A stretch of 64,000 bases of DNA from Chrysaora quinquecirrha (GCA_014526335.1 JACTAT010000060.1:3341445-3405444), one strand, 5' to 3'; shown: positions 46,324 through 59,400, numbered from the stretch's first letter. Notes: generated from the letters alone by a model not told the origin. Program-made: numbers and translations.

Positions 46324-47322
46324 ATGAACGAGACTAACCATACAAATTCATTACTGACTTGCTATGGCCTCCGATTTGCGAATTTTCAAATGACCTCACA
46401 AACGATAGTTTCGGCGGCAGCAACTACATATGTGAGTATTACAGCATCAATAATAGCAACAATATCAAACGCGATAGTGATATATATGTTATTCTCAGAT
46501 AAAGAACTTCAAACGCCTATTAATATTTTGTTTAGTTCCCTGTCTTTATCAGATCTATTGACTGGTTCCGTTGTTCAACCAATTTTTGCCATAATACGAA
46601 TACAAGATATTTATGGTATTCATCTGTGTTCATTGAAAATGGCATTCTCTTTTCTTTCCTATACGTTTGGTGGTCTCTCTGGGCTACATCTTGCTATAAT
46701 CGGTGTAGAGAGATTGATTGGTATATCGTCGTTACAAAGAAGAGATCAGTCCAATTCAGATTCGTCCAAGTATATAATTACAGTAGCTACTGTATGGATA
46801 TTATGGATATCATTTCTAATTCTGGTATTTGTGTCGATAATTTCTTACGTTGTTTTGAATATCATCATCACTCTCTCTATAATCTTTGGCATTATATTGA
46901 TGATTATTTGCTATGCTAAAATTCTGTATGTTACAAAAACAAACACAGTGTCATCATCAGCTATGGTAGAAAGGGATTTAGCAAGAAGAAAGAAGGAAGA
47001 AAAACATCGGTTTGTTACTGTGCTAATGTTGGTGCTTGCAGCTCTAATTTGCTACTTTCCAAGACTTATTTGTACCTTGAACAAATTGATCAACGCTGGT
47101 CAACAATTTGCAAATATGTACATTTGTGATAAGTGGGCAGCAGCAATATTGTTCATCAGTAGCAGCCTTAACCCAGTTATCTACTATTATCGAATAAGGA
47201 ATTTTAAAGGAAAGATGGCGACAATTATGAGAAGCCTATCCTATAGACTTCAGTGTCTAAAGAAAGATACAGCAACACCGAACCAATGTGAAGTAATGGA
47301 AAACCAAAACCCAAGAGTGTAA
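46324..47322 (+). CDS. Rhodopsin-like (class A) GPCR, copy D, intact single exon
   Basis: 332 codons, one exon, all landmarks present: N in TM1 (ISNAIV), D in TM2 (SLSDLL), Cys before TM3, ERL after TM3, CYFP in TM6, NPVIYYYR in TM7. It differs from A and B in stretches such as MAFSFLSYTFGG (TM3), SIISYVVLN (TM4-TM5) and KGKMATIMRSLS (tail). The TM4-TM5 loop is short and Cys-free here too. It sits alone between the two 6.6-kb T segments and keeps the ancestral 3' flank shared with pseudogene E. It is a plasma-membrane receptor, ligand unknown; expected to be functional by sequence. Confidence 0.95.
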   Translation: MNETNHTNSLLTCYGLRFANFQMTSQTIVSAAATTYVSITASIIATISNAIVIYMLFSDKELQTPINILFSSLSLSDLLTGSVVQPIFAIIRIQDIYGIHLCSLKMAFSFLSYTFGGLSGLHLAIIGVERLIGISSLQRRDQSNSDSSKYIITVATVWILWISFLILVFVSIISYVVLNIIITLSIIFGIILMIICYAKILYVTKTNTVSSSAMVERDLARRKKEEKHRFVTVLMLVLAALICYFPRLICTLNKLINAGQQFANMYICDKWAAAILFISSSLNPVIYYYRIRNFKGKMATIMRSLSYRLQCLKKDTATPNQCEVMENQNPRV

Positions 47323-47595
47323 AAATTTATGCACCGAGCGCATAGACAAGCAGAAATTTCTGGAAGAAAAATTACGAGTCCTTCAACAGTTTAAATGTAA
47401 GAGTTGCGTTTAAAGAGGATAATCGCACAGTGTAAGATTACATTCAAATATCTCTAAATGCTAAGGCTTTGTTAATATGCAATGCATTTCTAAATTCAAT
47501 AGTTAACACGATCGTGTTTATTCATAAAAACCTGGCTTTACGTTCTGCTGAAAATTCGTCATATACGGCTATCTAATTAAGACTCTTGACACCAA

Positions 47596-48367
47596 CAGTG
47601 GCGTAGCCAAGGGGGCAAAGTTGAAAAATTGGTGTTTTAAAAAAGTCTATTTCTGCAATAAAATCAGTGCGGCGGGGGTAAGAGAAATTCTAACAACCTT
47701 TGGGCAATAAATATTTTTCAATGTCGAAAAAGAGTAGAGATATCATTCCACCTCACCTGCTCGGTTCCAAGGAAAATGTTCGACGACTAATATTATGAGG
47801 CAATTAACGACACATGTTTACTATTGTTCAACCCACACTCCCCTCCTTTTGCAATAGGTCTTCATGTGTGAAGGGTTATAAAGGCACGGACTTTCTTATG
47901 TTTTTACGATCCCGTCGGACAGATTTAAAGTTTATTCAAAAGACCTCTCTAGCGTATTCTTGCTATGGTGAAAAGTGAAAACGTCAATCTCCTTTCTCTC
48001 ATTGTCGAAATAAAGCGAGATAGAACGAAAAGGCAAAACCACGAAAAAATTAGTAGAGTAAACGAAAGATCAGACAACACAGTGCATGTTTCTAGTAGAT
48101 AAACGTAGTCGTAGAATGAAAATTTTCACCGCTTCGCATAATAAGTATGTATTTTTGGCTGGAATGTTCTACATCAACAAGAAAGCAAGTGTTTCCAACA
48201 AACAGGTGAGGTGAGATGTCTTCGGATATCCAGTATGTAACACAACGCAATAGGGAAGCAAAAAAATATGCATTCAATGCGATACTAGAGGTTGAAAATG
48301 AAAATTTTTCCGGGGGAGCATATCCCCGGACCCCCTAGTTTTGTGTGCCTTCCATTAATCAATTTGA
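47596..48367 (+). mobile_element. hAT-like non-autonomous element, copy 2, right end missing
   Basis: Left end CAGTGGCGTAGCCA at 47596, then about 770 bases matching copy 1 (26454-27200). It is cut at CAATTTGA where segment T2 begins. Together the two copies give both ends of one element of about 1.1 kb. Confidence 0.72.
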
Positions 48368-48400
48368 CGTTGTGAGGACATAATACGGTTTACTTACCCA

Positions 48401-48452
48401 CGTTGTGGGGACTGTCGTAGTTGTTGGGACAAAAACCCTGACCCCACAACGT
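48401..48452. repeat. ACGTTGTGGGG inverted repeat near T2 border
   Basis: Perfect 11-base arms (48401-48411 and 48442-48452). Part of the cluster of GTTGTGGGGAC motifs at the left end of the T segments. Confidence 0.6.
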
Positions 48453-49452
48453 AGATATGCTTAATTCTACTCCCACGAGCCTTTCTGTGGATGTCTCCAC
48501 AATGCATGTACTATACACCAAAATGTAAGTTGTGGAGACTTGTGTATCTTCATGTCACTTCGCAAACACTGTCATTACATTTAAAGTCCCCACAAGGACT
48601 TTATTGAATGTTATCTAAGACCACATATTGGCTATGGTGACATTATCTACCCTAGGGTTGACCCTTAAATGAGATTACGTGTCCCAAAACGACTCAAGAA
48701 AGCCCAGTACACATATGTTTTATAAGAAACTAAGGTCCATGGCCGGTAGGCATTTTCATTATTTCTTATGCTGGAAATGATGAGTTAATTTAGTTTTGCC
48801 AAAAGGGCTCCCTTATTACAAGTAGATAAAATAATTATCACTCAAAATAAAGTACAAACAGTAGCTACTACTGTACAGTGTCAAAACAATTTTGAATGAC
48901 CTGGGCAAATTAAACATCAAGTTACAATAGTTGCTTAGCTTTTTAATATCAAGTAGGGTTGTTTCTTAACTTGCAAACAATTCAGCCTACAGTTTTTTGT
49001 CAGCTGTTTCCCATAATTAATAATATACGTGTAATAAGCTGGATTGGCCGCAACTGTAGCATTAACAGGCAACAATTCTATGACGAAATACGTTGGGAAG
49101 ATCTAACGGTTGCGCCAAAAAAAAAAACTATGCATATTTGGCAGTCCATGATAAATCGTATACTACTGGACAGATATTGAGTAGCAAAAAGACCGATTTC
49201 AATTTTAGGATCTTAAAGTCAAGATGTGTACGCATAGAAAGCCAACGCGTGTGGCCTAAATATCCGCCATTATGCCAATAATCAACAGAAAAACAACTAC
49301 AACATTATAACGTTACATCTCGATTTTGGCGATAAAAAGACAAAAGAGGTATCTAGGTGATTATTGGAAAACCAAACAAAACAAAATAAGTATTTAATTT
49401 AAGAGAGTTGCTTGAAAGAATTCCTTTAGTTCGTGCCTGTCTCTTTCTTTTC

Positions 49453-50480
49453 TTACCAAACAAGTTCATTGACGTAGTAGTCCGGACGGACGATTTTGCG
49501 CCCGTTTCTAGTTGTAACAGGTTGGTAGAATTCTCCTTGTCGGAAGTCATATCTAGTTTCTTCGCTCTCACCACTTTGTTCGCCAGCGGTATTGGTCTGA
49601 GATGCATTTGCCTCTACTACACTGTCGTCTTCTTGCTGATTGTCATTTACCGGGGGTGCAGGATCAGGCAGATCATTGTAGTCTTCAATTGATGATTCTT
49701 TGGACGCTCTGTTGCGGCGCAGAATTTGCCCTTCATTTGTTTGTACAAAGTAGAATCGAATTTCAGCTTTTCTTAATATTGTTCCTATCTTCCAGCTTCC
49801 AAAGCGGTCTTGTGCACTCGGTTGTATGCAGACAATATCATCTTTCTGCAGCTCTGGGAGCTCCTTGCTCACCTCTTGAAATATTTCGATTGTATACTTT
49901 TTTCGCGCTCGAAGCTTGTTACTGACTCCTTTCTGTGTCTCTGGCTGCAACAGCTGACTTGATGTTGGGAGCAAAGTTTTCATCTGGCGACCAAACATCC
50001 GTTGTGCCGGTGATGAGTCCATTCCATCGGATGGAGTGTTCCGCCATTCTAGGAGTGCGAGGTAGAAGTCATTATGGGAGTCCTTTGCCTTCTTGAGCAG
50101 GAGTTTGATGGTCTTGATTGCGTTTTCCGCTTTCCCGTTGCTCTGGGGGTATTCAGAGGAGCTCGGAGCTCATTCGAATCCATACGATCTTGCAAATGCA
50201 ATAAACTCTTGTGATGAGATAGGCATGTTGTCGCTCATCAGCTTTTCAGGTATGCCATGAGTAAAAAGTGTCGTTTGAGTTTGAAAATAACTTCTCCTGC
50301 TGTCTACTTCAAAATAACTTGAGTAACTATCTACGGTTCACAAATAGTCTTTGTTGTCTATAGTAAAAATCCTCTGTGCTGGATGAGTGGTTCCTTCTGC
50401 TCTTTGGCTAAGAAAGTATTGCAGGTTTCACATTTTGCAATGAAGTCGGTAATGTCCTTGTTCATGCCTGGCCAATAAAC
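49453..50480 (-). pseudogene. Gypsy integrase, T2 copy
   Basis: It has a longer open stretch than T1: MDSSPAQRMFGRQMKTLLP, then a basic region (KLRARKKYTIEIFQ), the SH3-like QDRFGSWKIGTILRK and the acidic tail ending VRPDYYVNELVW. The TGA ahead of the SNGKAENAIKTI block is shared with T1, so the ancestor was already dead. The core upstream is readable in broken pieces. Confidence 0.8.
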
Positions 50481-51742
50481 TACCTCACGAGCTCGCCTGA
50501 GGCAGCTTTGGATACCCGTATGGGCGGCATGAAGTTTTCACGAATCTTATTGCGCAAAGATCTAGGGATAATCGCTCTTGGCCTTTTGAAAACGATGGCA
50601 TTTTGGGTTGCAAGCTTGATGTGGAAGTAGGGTAGTAAATGTTGACATAAGCCTTCTTTTCTCGCAGGCCAGCCTGTAATAATTATCTCTATTACTTCTT
50701 TTAGTGTGGTGGTGGCTTGCTGAATTTCTGTAAGCTGAGGTTCTGAGATAGCTAGATGGTTTGCCATATGAATAGTTTCAGTGTCTTTTTCAGTGTCCGA
50801 GCGACTATCTTCAGTTGAATGGATGTAGGCCCGTGACAGTGTGTCAACGAGGACCATTTCTTTTCCAGTCTTGTAGCGTATTGTGACATTGTAGCTTTGT
50901 AGCCGCAATAGCAGACGTTGTAGTCTCTTTGGTGCAGATGCAAGTGGTTTTTGTCACAATGCATACTAGTGGCTGTTGGTCAGTCCATAGCATGGCTGCT
51001 CGCCCATAAACATACTGATGATTCTGCTCCATTCCAAAAAGAAGGACCAAAAGTTCCTTCTCGATTTGGCTATAGTTTTGCTCAGCCTGTGTGAGTGCTG
51101 TGCTGCTATAAGGTTTGCCATCTTGGAGTAAAACAAACCACCAAGACCTTTGGACGATGCATCCCCCTGTCCTTCAACAGGCATGTTTGAATCGAAAAAC
51201 TTGAGGACATGGGCTTTTGCGACTGCAGTTTTTATGTTTTGAAATGTTGCATCATGTTCCCTGGTCCATTTCCAAACAGTATCTTTATGTGTCAATCTGC
51301 GCAAGGGTTCACATATGTCTGACAGGCTGCTCAGAAATTTTCTGAGATACTTGACCATTCCAATGAGCCGTTGTACTCCGGAGACATCAGTTGGCTTCTC
51401 CATGTTTAGGATCGCTTTGATTTTAGCAGGATCAGCTTTGATGCCTTCCGGGGTGAGGAGTTGGCCAATGAAGGAAATATTGTCGCATTTCAAACTTAGT
51501 TTGTCAGCATTTAGCTTAATTGATCTTTCTTTGCACCTGTTTAGAAGGGCAATCATGTTGTCATCATGGTTTTTAATGGCTTCTGCATAGTTGCTCCTCT
51601 TTCTTGTCTCTAGCACATCATCAGTAACAGCATACACTCCAGCAAGACCATCAAGGGCTTGATCAAAGCTGTGTTGCAAATGCTCACTGGCAGGTTTGAT
51701 TCCAAATCGCATTCGTAGAAATTTCCATCGTCCCAAAAGCAT
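50480..51742 (-). pseudogene. Gypsy reverse transcriptase (3' part) and RNase H, T2 copy
   Basis: Same truncated RT start as T1 (WKFLRMRFGIKPASEHL), catalytic region AVTDDVLE, thumb, and RNase H pieces. Additional losses compared with T1: a few bases near 51110, one base near 50950 and about a dozen near 50708. It is more damaged than T1 in RNase H, but keeps CGA where T1 has TGA before the integrase zinc module. Confidence 0.82.
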
Positions 51743-52058
51743 GTGAACCCTATAATGCCTGAGTACCTGAAAGTGGTTCTAACAACTCAAATTTCAGCAA
51801 AAGAACTGCTTACACATAGAAGTAGATGGTTTTCAAGGTTTTTTGTAAATATATACCCTCATTTTCAATAAACTTTTTGTCCATCGAGATGGACATTAGG
51901 CATTTAGGGAAAAATTTTAATGTTTTTTTGAATTTCTTTTCTTTGACAAAAAACAATTTTGTGTCAAATATAAAGCAGTAGAACGGAAGATGCAATTAGC
52001 ATAAATGACTTATTATGATAAAGTCACTTTTTCAAAATATATACACAGTTTCAACATT

Positions 52059-53060
52059 TTACGCCATGAAATTCTCGGAAACAAATGTTGTTGGAAAGGC
52101 ACAAAAAAACCTGGCATTTCGAAAAGTAGAATAGAATTTTGTTTTCTTTTTGAAATCTTTGTTTTTGCATCTTTGGGAATTAGGCATATCCTTCAATACA
52201 GGCCAATGATCAAATGTATCATATCTGATGTCATCTGGCACATAACTGGCTCTCAAAGAGCCATATTCACCTTGCTGAGGGATTTCTTCTTCGTCTTCTT
52301 TATTAGATTGGGCACTGCCTTTGATTAGAGAGAAACAAATCTTTCCCAAAAACTTTACCAATGGATCTTCACCACCCATTTTTGATACAAAAGCCATGCA
52401 TTTACTGCAGCCAAGCTGAACAAATGAAATGCAATTGGATGCTACAATTTTCTTAATCTGTAGCGGGTGAGATACAGTGATAAAAGCATATCCACCTTAT
52501 CTACACCTCCCATGAATTTATTGTAAACTTCAACAGAGAATGGTCTGTCAACATCAACCTTCTTCTTTGTTTCCCGGTCATATTGTGTGCATGTGCCACG
52601 GGGCTTTTTTCCAGCATAATTAGACACAGTCAGAACTCTTTTGTTGTCGTACCATGTAGTAACAACAACCGAATCATTGGTGTTTTCTTGAAGGCATGGC
52701 ATTCAGAGTTGCTACAGCCCAGATTTGTCTTTTCTTCTTGACGTATCTAATAAGTTCTGGTGATGAAAAATAGTTATCAAAGAACACTTGATGTTTAGAC
52801 TCATCTAAGCTGTTTATTAGGCGTCGTACAACAAAGTCACTTTCGCCGCATTCTTTTGCTGGCTGACATTCTGCAGGGGCACCATGATCCCAGACCTCCT
52901 TCAACTTCAAAGTCATTGACATAGCCTGATATGCCAGCCCGGGCCCACAGCTTGTACCCCCTTTTTTGGGGGTTTACGGCAGGTAGCGCTTCAAGTTGTG
53001 GTGGCCTTTGAAGGGAACAACTTGCTCGTCGATTGCAATGTGGGTTTCTGGAAATGGTAC
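52059..53060 (-). pseudogene. piggyBac-type transposase, T2 copy
   Basis: Same blocks as T1: IDEQVVPFKGHHNLKRYL, GYKLWARAGISGYVNDFEVEGG, FFDNYFSSPELIRYV, YNKFMGGVDKVDML and the Cys tail. The break after KRYLP and the one after the NDFEVE block are shared with T1. Not functional. Confidence 0.88.
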
Positions 53061-53825
53061 TTTTCATAAATCTTACAAATTTTCCTAAACTTTGTTCAAA
53101 GTAGAACTACTTTCATCAAAAACTGAATTCCTGAATTCAAAGTTATTTTTCAGCGCATGTAAAGTTTCAAGTTCACCTGTCACTTTGCTCCCAGTTTCTC
53201 AGCCTTGTCAATAGTATTGCGTACATAATCTTTGATGACTTTCCCGTTACGTCATTCCAGAACTGGATTCTCCTGCAAACATTTACTGCAAGGGACCTTT
53301 CCAGGAGCTTTCCTTTTCCGTATGGAATCTTGAAAGAATGTCAAAACAGCAGTTCGTTCTGCTACTGTCCATAATATCTTTTCGCCCCGAGACTTGTAGG
53401 GGTCTTGTGCTTATAAACTCTTCGACCCTCTGTAACAATAAATTGTGTTGAAAAGTAAAGAAGAACGGCTTAATCACAATCTCAATAAAAAATGACAGAC
53501 AAGAAGAGCCTAATCAAATATATAGTATGTGAACAGGGGAATACAATTACCAGGAAATATTTGCCAGGAATTTTTAGTCACAGGAAATTTTGCCATGAAA
53601 TTATATAAGTTTTCTGCCAGGCTGCAACAGCAATTTAATTGCAGTATATAGCTGTTATCTGTATGTCAAAGATCACATCAAGAGTAAGACTTTAGACCGA
53701 AAATAAAACATTTATTTTAAAGAATTTCAAGTTTGTATCAGTTCAAGATGTGTTCCCGAATTGCAAAATAACTGAATAAATCTAAGTAAAAAATTAAGTT
53801 TCAAACACCAAATTCTTTTTACTCA

Positions 53826-53867
53826 ATGTTTATTAAGCACATCCCGGCGGCAGTGCTTAATAAACAC
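53826..53867. repeat. 15-bp inverted repeat (T2)
   Basis: Counterpart of the T1 hairpin; 14 of 15 arm bases pair. Confidence 0.65.
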
Positions 53868-55093
53868 GGAGATATTGATTTTTTAGCTCTCGCCTGAGTT
53901 TGTTATTTTTTTCCACCGGAATAGTGGTATTTGGAAGGCATTTTGCAAATGCTCATTTCTCTGTTCGGAAGAGTAAGAAAATATTCGCTTCTGTCTCATT
54001 TGAAACCACAATTCATGAGCTTTGAAGTAATTTTGAAATATTTTGTTTCTTGAATTTCGATACTTTTTTAAGCAATTCCATAGTGGCGGTTTTTGAATAT
54101 CTGATTGGCTAAAAAAGTGAAATTCGACACTGTATATAAAAAATTGCATAAAGCAAATAAATTCTAAGGCCAAATCCCCAACAAACATTTTCCAAAGGGC
54201 TCGTGCACATTTGTAGCCATTAAAATTTTCTCACCATCAAAGTTTTTCATTTGAAGAATTTTCGACACAAAGTAAAATATCTGTGAACTGTTTCAAGAAT
54301 TGAAGACTTTTTCATGAAGACAGTATTACTTACTGTTTACTGCAACGGCAGTGGGTTCGCCTGCTTCCTCTTCATCTTCTGCTTTTCTTGTAGTAAGGTT
54401 TAAGAGAGCTCCAAAATCTGCCGTTTTGAGAAAAATGGCTTCGAAAGACGAATTTGTTAAGAAGAACAGAAGGATAGCTCCAGAGGATAGGATAGACTAG
54501 AAACTGAGCAAAGTTCGGAAGAATTATGCAAAAATGACAACGAGCCGGAACAATTAGTGGGAATCCAACTGTGCATAAGAGAAAATGTTGATTTTCTGAT
54601 TTTTCCGCGCGCAGAGCAGAAGCTAATGTTTCTGGAACAATGCACGCGTTTAAAACGATTTTCCATTTCCACTAGGAATCAGGTGCCAAAGTGCTCCAGT
54701 TTGAATAATGGCTTCTTGTGGTAAGCTTCTCAGAGATTTGATTGGCAAGGACCCTCGGACGCCGGGGAAGTTTTAAGTCAATCCGACTTTTAATGATGCT
54801 CGTTGCAGGGCGTTAAGAAGCGACCATTGTTACAAAGAAGCCATATATGCTACTTTTAAGAAAACGAAATGATGAACGAGCTGACTCTAACTTTTGATAT
54901 ATTTTATGAACAGTGAGCTTAGACTTGCATCGTTTTCGTTATCTTTTCTTTGTTACAAATTTGGAGCAAAAATTTAAGGATTTTTTACAAATTTTTTGTT
55001 CTAGTTTTTAGAGTGATAAGCAATGCAAGTTTGTTATAATTTTCGTTATCAAAAACACTGAAAAACGGTCATAAACGTTGATCATTTTTCTAA

Positions 55094-55557
55094 TTAAAGC
55101 CTGGTCGTTCGCAACCACAAACCCAAATCCGAACCACCATTAAATTTGGCCATGCCCCTCAGAGCTGTTGAGCCTTATGTCTAACATAACAAGTTAGCAT
55201 GATGGCCTGTGTTCTGTCATCATAGGAGCAAGTTGGGCGAATGTACACAGGCCCAATTGCAAATAATCAAAATTTCAGTCCAAAGGTTGGGGTTTGGTGA
55301 AGAAAAACCTGTTTTTCCCGCGGGCCTGTGTACAAGGCATGCCAGAAAGTTATGGCCAGTAACTATCCAGCACACAGGAATGGGAGGGCGGGTGGGAAAT
55401 TTTGCAAATATGAATGAGAAAGTTCCCAACCATTTTTTCAGCCCTTTATACACAAGACAGCCTCGAAACGGCACAGAGACCCTGGCAAGAGGCCCAACAG
55501 GGAGACCAGAACGCTCACTCCGGCTTTAACTCCAATTATAAATGCTTTCTAATTTTC
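55094..55557 (+). repeat. 464-bp direct repeat R, copy 1 (complete)
   Basis: Begins TTAAAGCCTGGTCGTTCGCAACC and ends GCTTTCTAATTTTCAT, immediately followed by a second copy. Overlapping open frames on both strands (55209-55529 plus, 55220-55474 minus) have no family signature. Confidence 0.8.
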
Positions 55558-55784
55558 ATTTAAAGCCTGGTCGTTCGCAACCACAAACCCAAATCCGAAC
55601 CACCATTAAAATTGGCCATGCCCCTCAGAGCTGTTGAGCCTTATGTCTAACATAACAAGTTAGCATGATGGCCTGTGTTCTGTCATCATAGGAGCAAGTT
55701 GGGCGAATGTACACAGGCCCAATTGCAAATAATCAAAATTTCAGTCCAAAGGTTGGGGTTTGGTGAAGAAAAACCTGTTTTGCC
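55558..55784 (+). repeat. Repeat R, copy 2, left part
   Basis: Matches the first roughly 225 bases of copy 1 almost exactly. Its right part reappears at 60503-60583 beyond the TIR element. About 160 middle bases are missing. Confidence 0.8.
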
Positions 55785-55845
55785 CGCCACAAGAACACGA
55801 AGTGTTCTCCCCCTCCAAACCACCAACCGATGGTAGGGTGTTCAA

Positions 55846-56486
55846 GTGAATTTTTCATTTACTGCCAGTGATAAATTTTATATGCTAAAATTAAAGACAA
55901 AGCTACAAGAAGTCCAAAACAGTTTTCCTTTTTGTTATAAACCTTCCCAATCAAAAGTTACAAGTATTTAAGTAAACCGATTTCAAGAAAAAATTTGGAA
56001 GTCAAGTCAGTAAGAATTGTATAGGGAAATAGCAATCTGAATGGCACCGAAAATGTTCAAATAGGGTAAAACCAATCAACATAAATGGACATAACTTGAA
56101 GACTACACATGGTATAGTAATGATACTTGGCATTCAAGTAAACAATGAAACAATCATTCGTTTGAGGGTGATTTTGGGGTACTTGTTGCCATGGAAACAT
56201 GGTATTCACCATGACAACAATGTGCACCATTAGTGAAAATGGTTATTACATATGCTTCAGTTTTAAAAAGCCAAAAGTATGGCATGATTCAAGAATAAAG
56301 TCCCCATTTCAACTTTCAAGCATTCAAGGGCACATTTTGGGGGTAATTCATGTGCAATTTAGCCCCAATTTGTTGCCATGACAACAATAAAAAACTCTTG
56401 CACAAATAAAAACTTCTGAATAAAACTGATAATGCTCATTTCAGAACTCTTTAGCACAAAATCTAAAAGGTCTATTAAACACTGGT
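55846..56486. other. Left non-coding part of the TIR element
   Basis: AT-rich sequence between the left TIR and the transposase stop codon. A TGTTGCCATGGAAACATGG / TGTTGCCATGACAAC pair is the only visible motif. No other gene seen. Confidence 0.5.
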
Positions 56487-59400
56487 TTAATCTAAAATAA
56501 CATCTCCCCTTTTTAAATGTGCTAGCAACGGAAATGTAAAAATCTCATCGTCACCATCCTGGTCATACGTCAAATCATACATAGTTTTTGTTGGGTTCTG
56601 CACATTGCTAGAATCTATTCCTTTAACAGTCCCTGCATACCAGGCAGCAAAATCATCTGCAGACTCTTGGATTTTATGCTGAAAGCGTCTCCCAATCAGC
56701 TTGCTTGGGTCAGAACATAACGCGTCAAATTCTTCCTTTGATCTTTTCATTTTTTGTCGCATTCTACTATGCTTTACTTTTTCAAATACTTTGAGTTTTT
56801 CAGTTTCGAATCTGGACTGCCTTTCATCCCTTGTTAGCAACTTCTTTCTTTGGGAGGTGCTTGCTTGATTCCCAACAATTACATGTTCATTTTCTTTACT
56901 AGCACTTTCAAGTGTGTAAGCTTCTCGTCAAGAGCGAATAGTTTCCCTTTGCTTGTCTTCTGATACAAAACTGCATCTTTGGCCTTTATTTCAAGCACAT
57001 GACGTAAGTAGAGCAACTGAGTTTGGACTGCCTCCATCCTTTCCCTTCTTTCAATACGAATGATATTGTCATCAATAGCTTCACTTGACTTCCAAAGATT
57101 GCCTGGAAGTGTAAGAACTTTGTCAATAATCTCCTGCTTTCTCAAACAGTCTTTAGTTGCCTTTTCTTTTCTTTCAGCTGCAATGAGCTCAAGTTTCTCT
57201 TTTCTTTCTTTGAAGATCTCCCGTTTTCTCTCATTCACTTTTCCTTTTATCAGTGAATAGTTTTCCCTTGCTTCCTTAAAGTATTGGTCTTTAACATCCT
57301 CTGGCAAACTCTGCAACCATTTCACAGGCTTATTGTGCACCCACATAATGATTGCTTCAATGCAAAGCAATGTTGCATTTGGGCGGACTCTTAACAAGTT
57401 GTCAAATAGAGCAAAATCTCGTTCCGAAGCCATGTTATGTTGTGGAACGTTACTGACTTGAAGCTTCAGTTCCTCAGTTGGGTTTGACAGAGAACCCCCT
57501 TCTAGCTGCTCTTCTGCCTGCCTCTCCAGGATGACAAGCATCCCAGCACAAATCAGCTCCAGTGCCTGTTGTGTTAAAATTTCCATCTCTTCATCTTGTT
57601 GTGTAAATAAGCAATTATAGATTTGATCTTTCTTAATACAAACAAGTTTCTCATCAAATACTGCTCTTCCTTGCAGTAACGGAGTTGCATTTTGGGCAAC
57701 ATCTTTCAAGGTAGAGTGTAGCTGTTGCAAGATGGGATTAAGATCCAAAAGTTCCCACCACTTCCATAGATGTACCTCATGAGAGGGCCAGTAATCAATT
57801 TACCAACTATTCCTAATGCCCTGGCTCCTGCAATGAACACTGAATTTTCTATATCTTCAAACACAGCCTTAATCAAATTATTTCTTTCAGTAAGCTGCAT
57901 AATAAAACCTTTCATATGGGCTTGATGGTAAAAGACTGCTCCCCCATTAACAAAAACAATGTTGAACCTGTTGCCTTCCATTGTAACTAATTGATTATTC
58001 TTCTCATAATCAGAGAGATATGCGTCAAACAGCTTTGGCATACCAGCAGCTTGGTGGCCTCTTGGGTGAAATGCTTTACATGTGGTTCTTATTAGCCTAC
58101 ATGTCCCAGATTCTCCTGCTTTTGGAAAGGCATGTTGACTTTTGCCTTCCAAGCAAGCTTCTTCAAATTTCAACAGAACCTTATTGGCCTCTTCTGCAAA
58201 ATTCACCAGCAGGTGCATCCTGCAGAAGAAATGTCCCATTTCTAGAACTTTTGTTTGCTCCTTTTCATTCAAAGCATCCCACTTTTCACAATACTTCGGT
58301 AGTACTTCTTTACGCAAGTCCTCCAGAAGATTATTGAAGGCAGGGTTAACATTTGTTTTGTCACTTAAAGTATTCTTAATAGATGCAACTAATTTCTCAG
58401 TGGTAGCTTTGATGTCATTACTTTGCACTGAATTGGCAATGGCTGTCAGCTTTTCAGTTATTGCCTTAAGAAGACTCTCAGCAGTTCCAGATGACATTTC
58501 AAAGATACTGAGTGACATTGTTTTTCCTCCAATTGTTGTCATTTGATAACCCTCATAATGCTTATGAAATTTGGAGGCTCCATCACTGTGCAAAGTGTTT
58601 CCAAGACAAGAAGACAAGTCTGTGCCTTCAAGCATGGCTTCCCCAATCTGCTTATCTGCCAGGTATCTGGCTTCAACAAAAAATCTTGAAAGTAAGCCTT
58701 TAGAAGGGAGCCTGCTGACCTCTTTCTTTGTAAACTTCCCTACAACAGCCTTTATCACATCATTGACCTTGTTTAATGATACATTGCAAGCATACAATTC
58801 CATAACTAGCTCTCTGATTTCATTTGTATACCGTCCTTCTGCAAATGTTGTGATAGTGTCACTCTCTAGCAAACATTGTAGCTCTTGTAACTCTTTCTCT
58901 CTCTTTTTGACAAAATTCAATCTTTTCTCAAGGGACTGTTTTTTCTCTACTGATGCAGATTTACATTCTTCAAGCATTTCATTTTTTTGCTCGGTTTTCC
59001 TTTTATAATATGATGCTTTGCATTGAGCTTTTTCAAAGACTTTTCAAGTTGTTTTATTCTCTCATTTTTCATATCTTTTTCCCTGACAGCTGCCATCAGT
59101 TCAGACTCTTTCTCTGCAACAGTGCCTTCTAACACTGATATTTGGGCATTTGTTTTCAAGAGAGTATTTTTTCCATCTTCAATCTTTTTGTCTTTTCTTT
59201 GAATCGTCTTATTTAAATTGCGAACATTTTTGGCAGCCAATTTTTTCTCTAAATTATCAATTTCCTCCAATTTTGCTTCAAATCTGGCTTGGAAATCAGT
59301 CAGCCCAGCAAGATTGGAGGAATTTTCTTCTTGGAGTGCCATAACCTCATCTCTAAACATTTTCCTCTCTGCCTCAAGTGATTCTAATGAATTAAAATAC

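Larger units (their letters stand above)
48368..54975. repeat. 6.6-kb composite segment, copy T2
   Basis: Direct repeat of 38612-45261. The left junction lies inside a hAT-like element here and right after the other hAT-like element at T1. The sequence beyond 54975 does not resume the interrupted element, so a simple insertion does not explain it. Confidence 0.9.

Noticed and set aside
55209..55529. 106-codon plus-strand and 84-codon minus-strand frames in repeat R
   Set aside because: Open frames on both strands of a repetitive unit, without recognisable domains.
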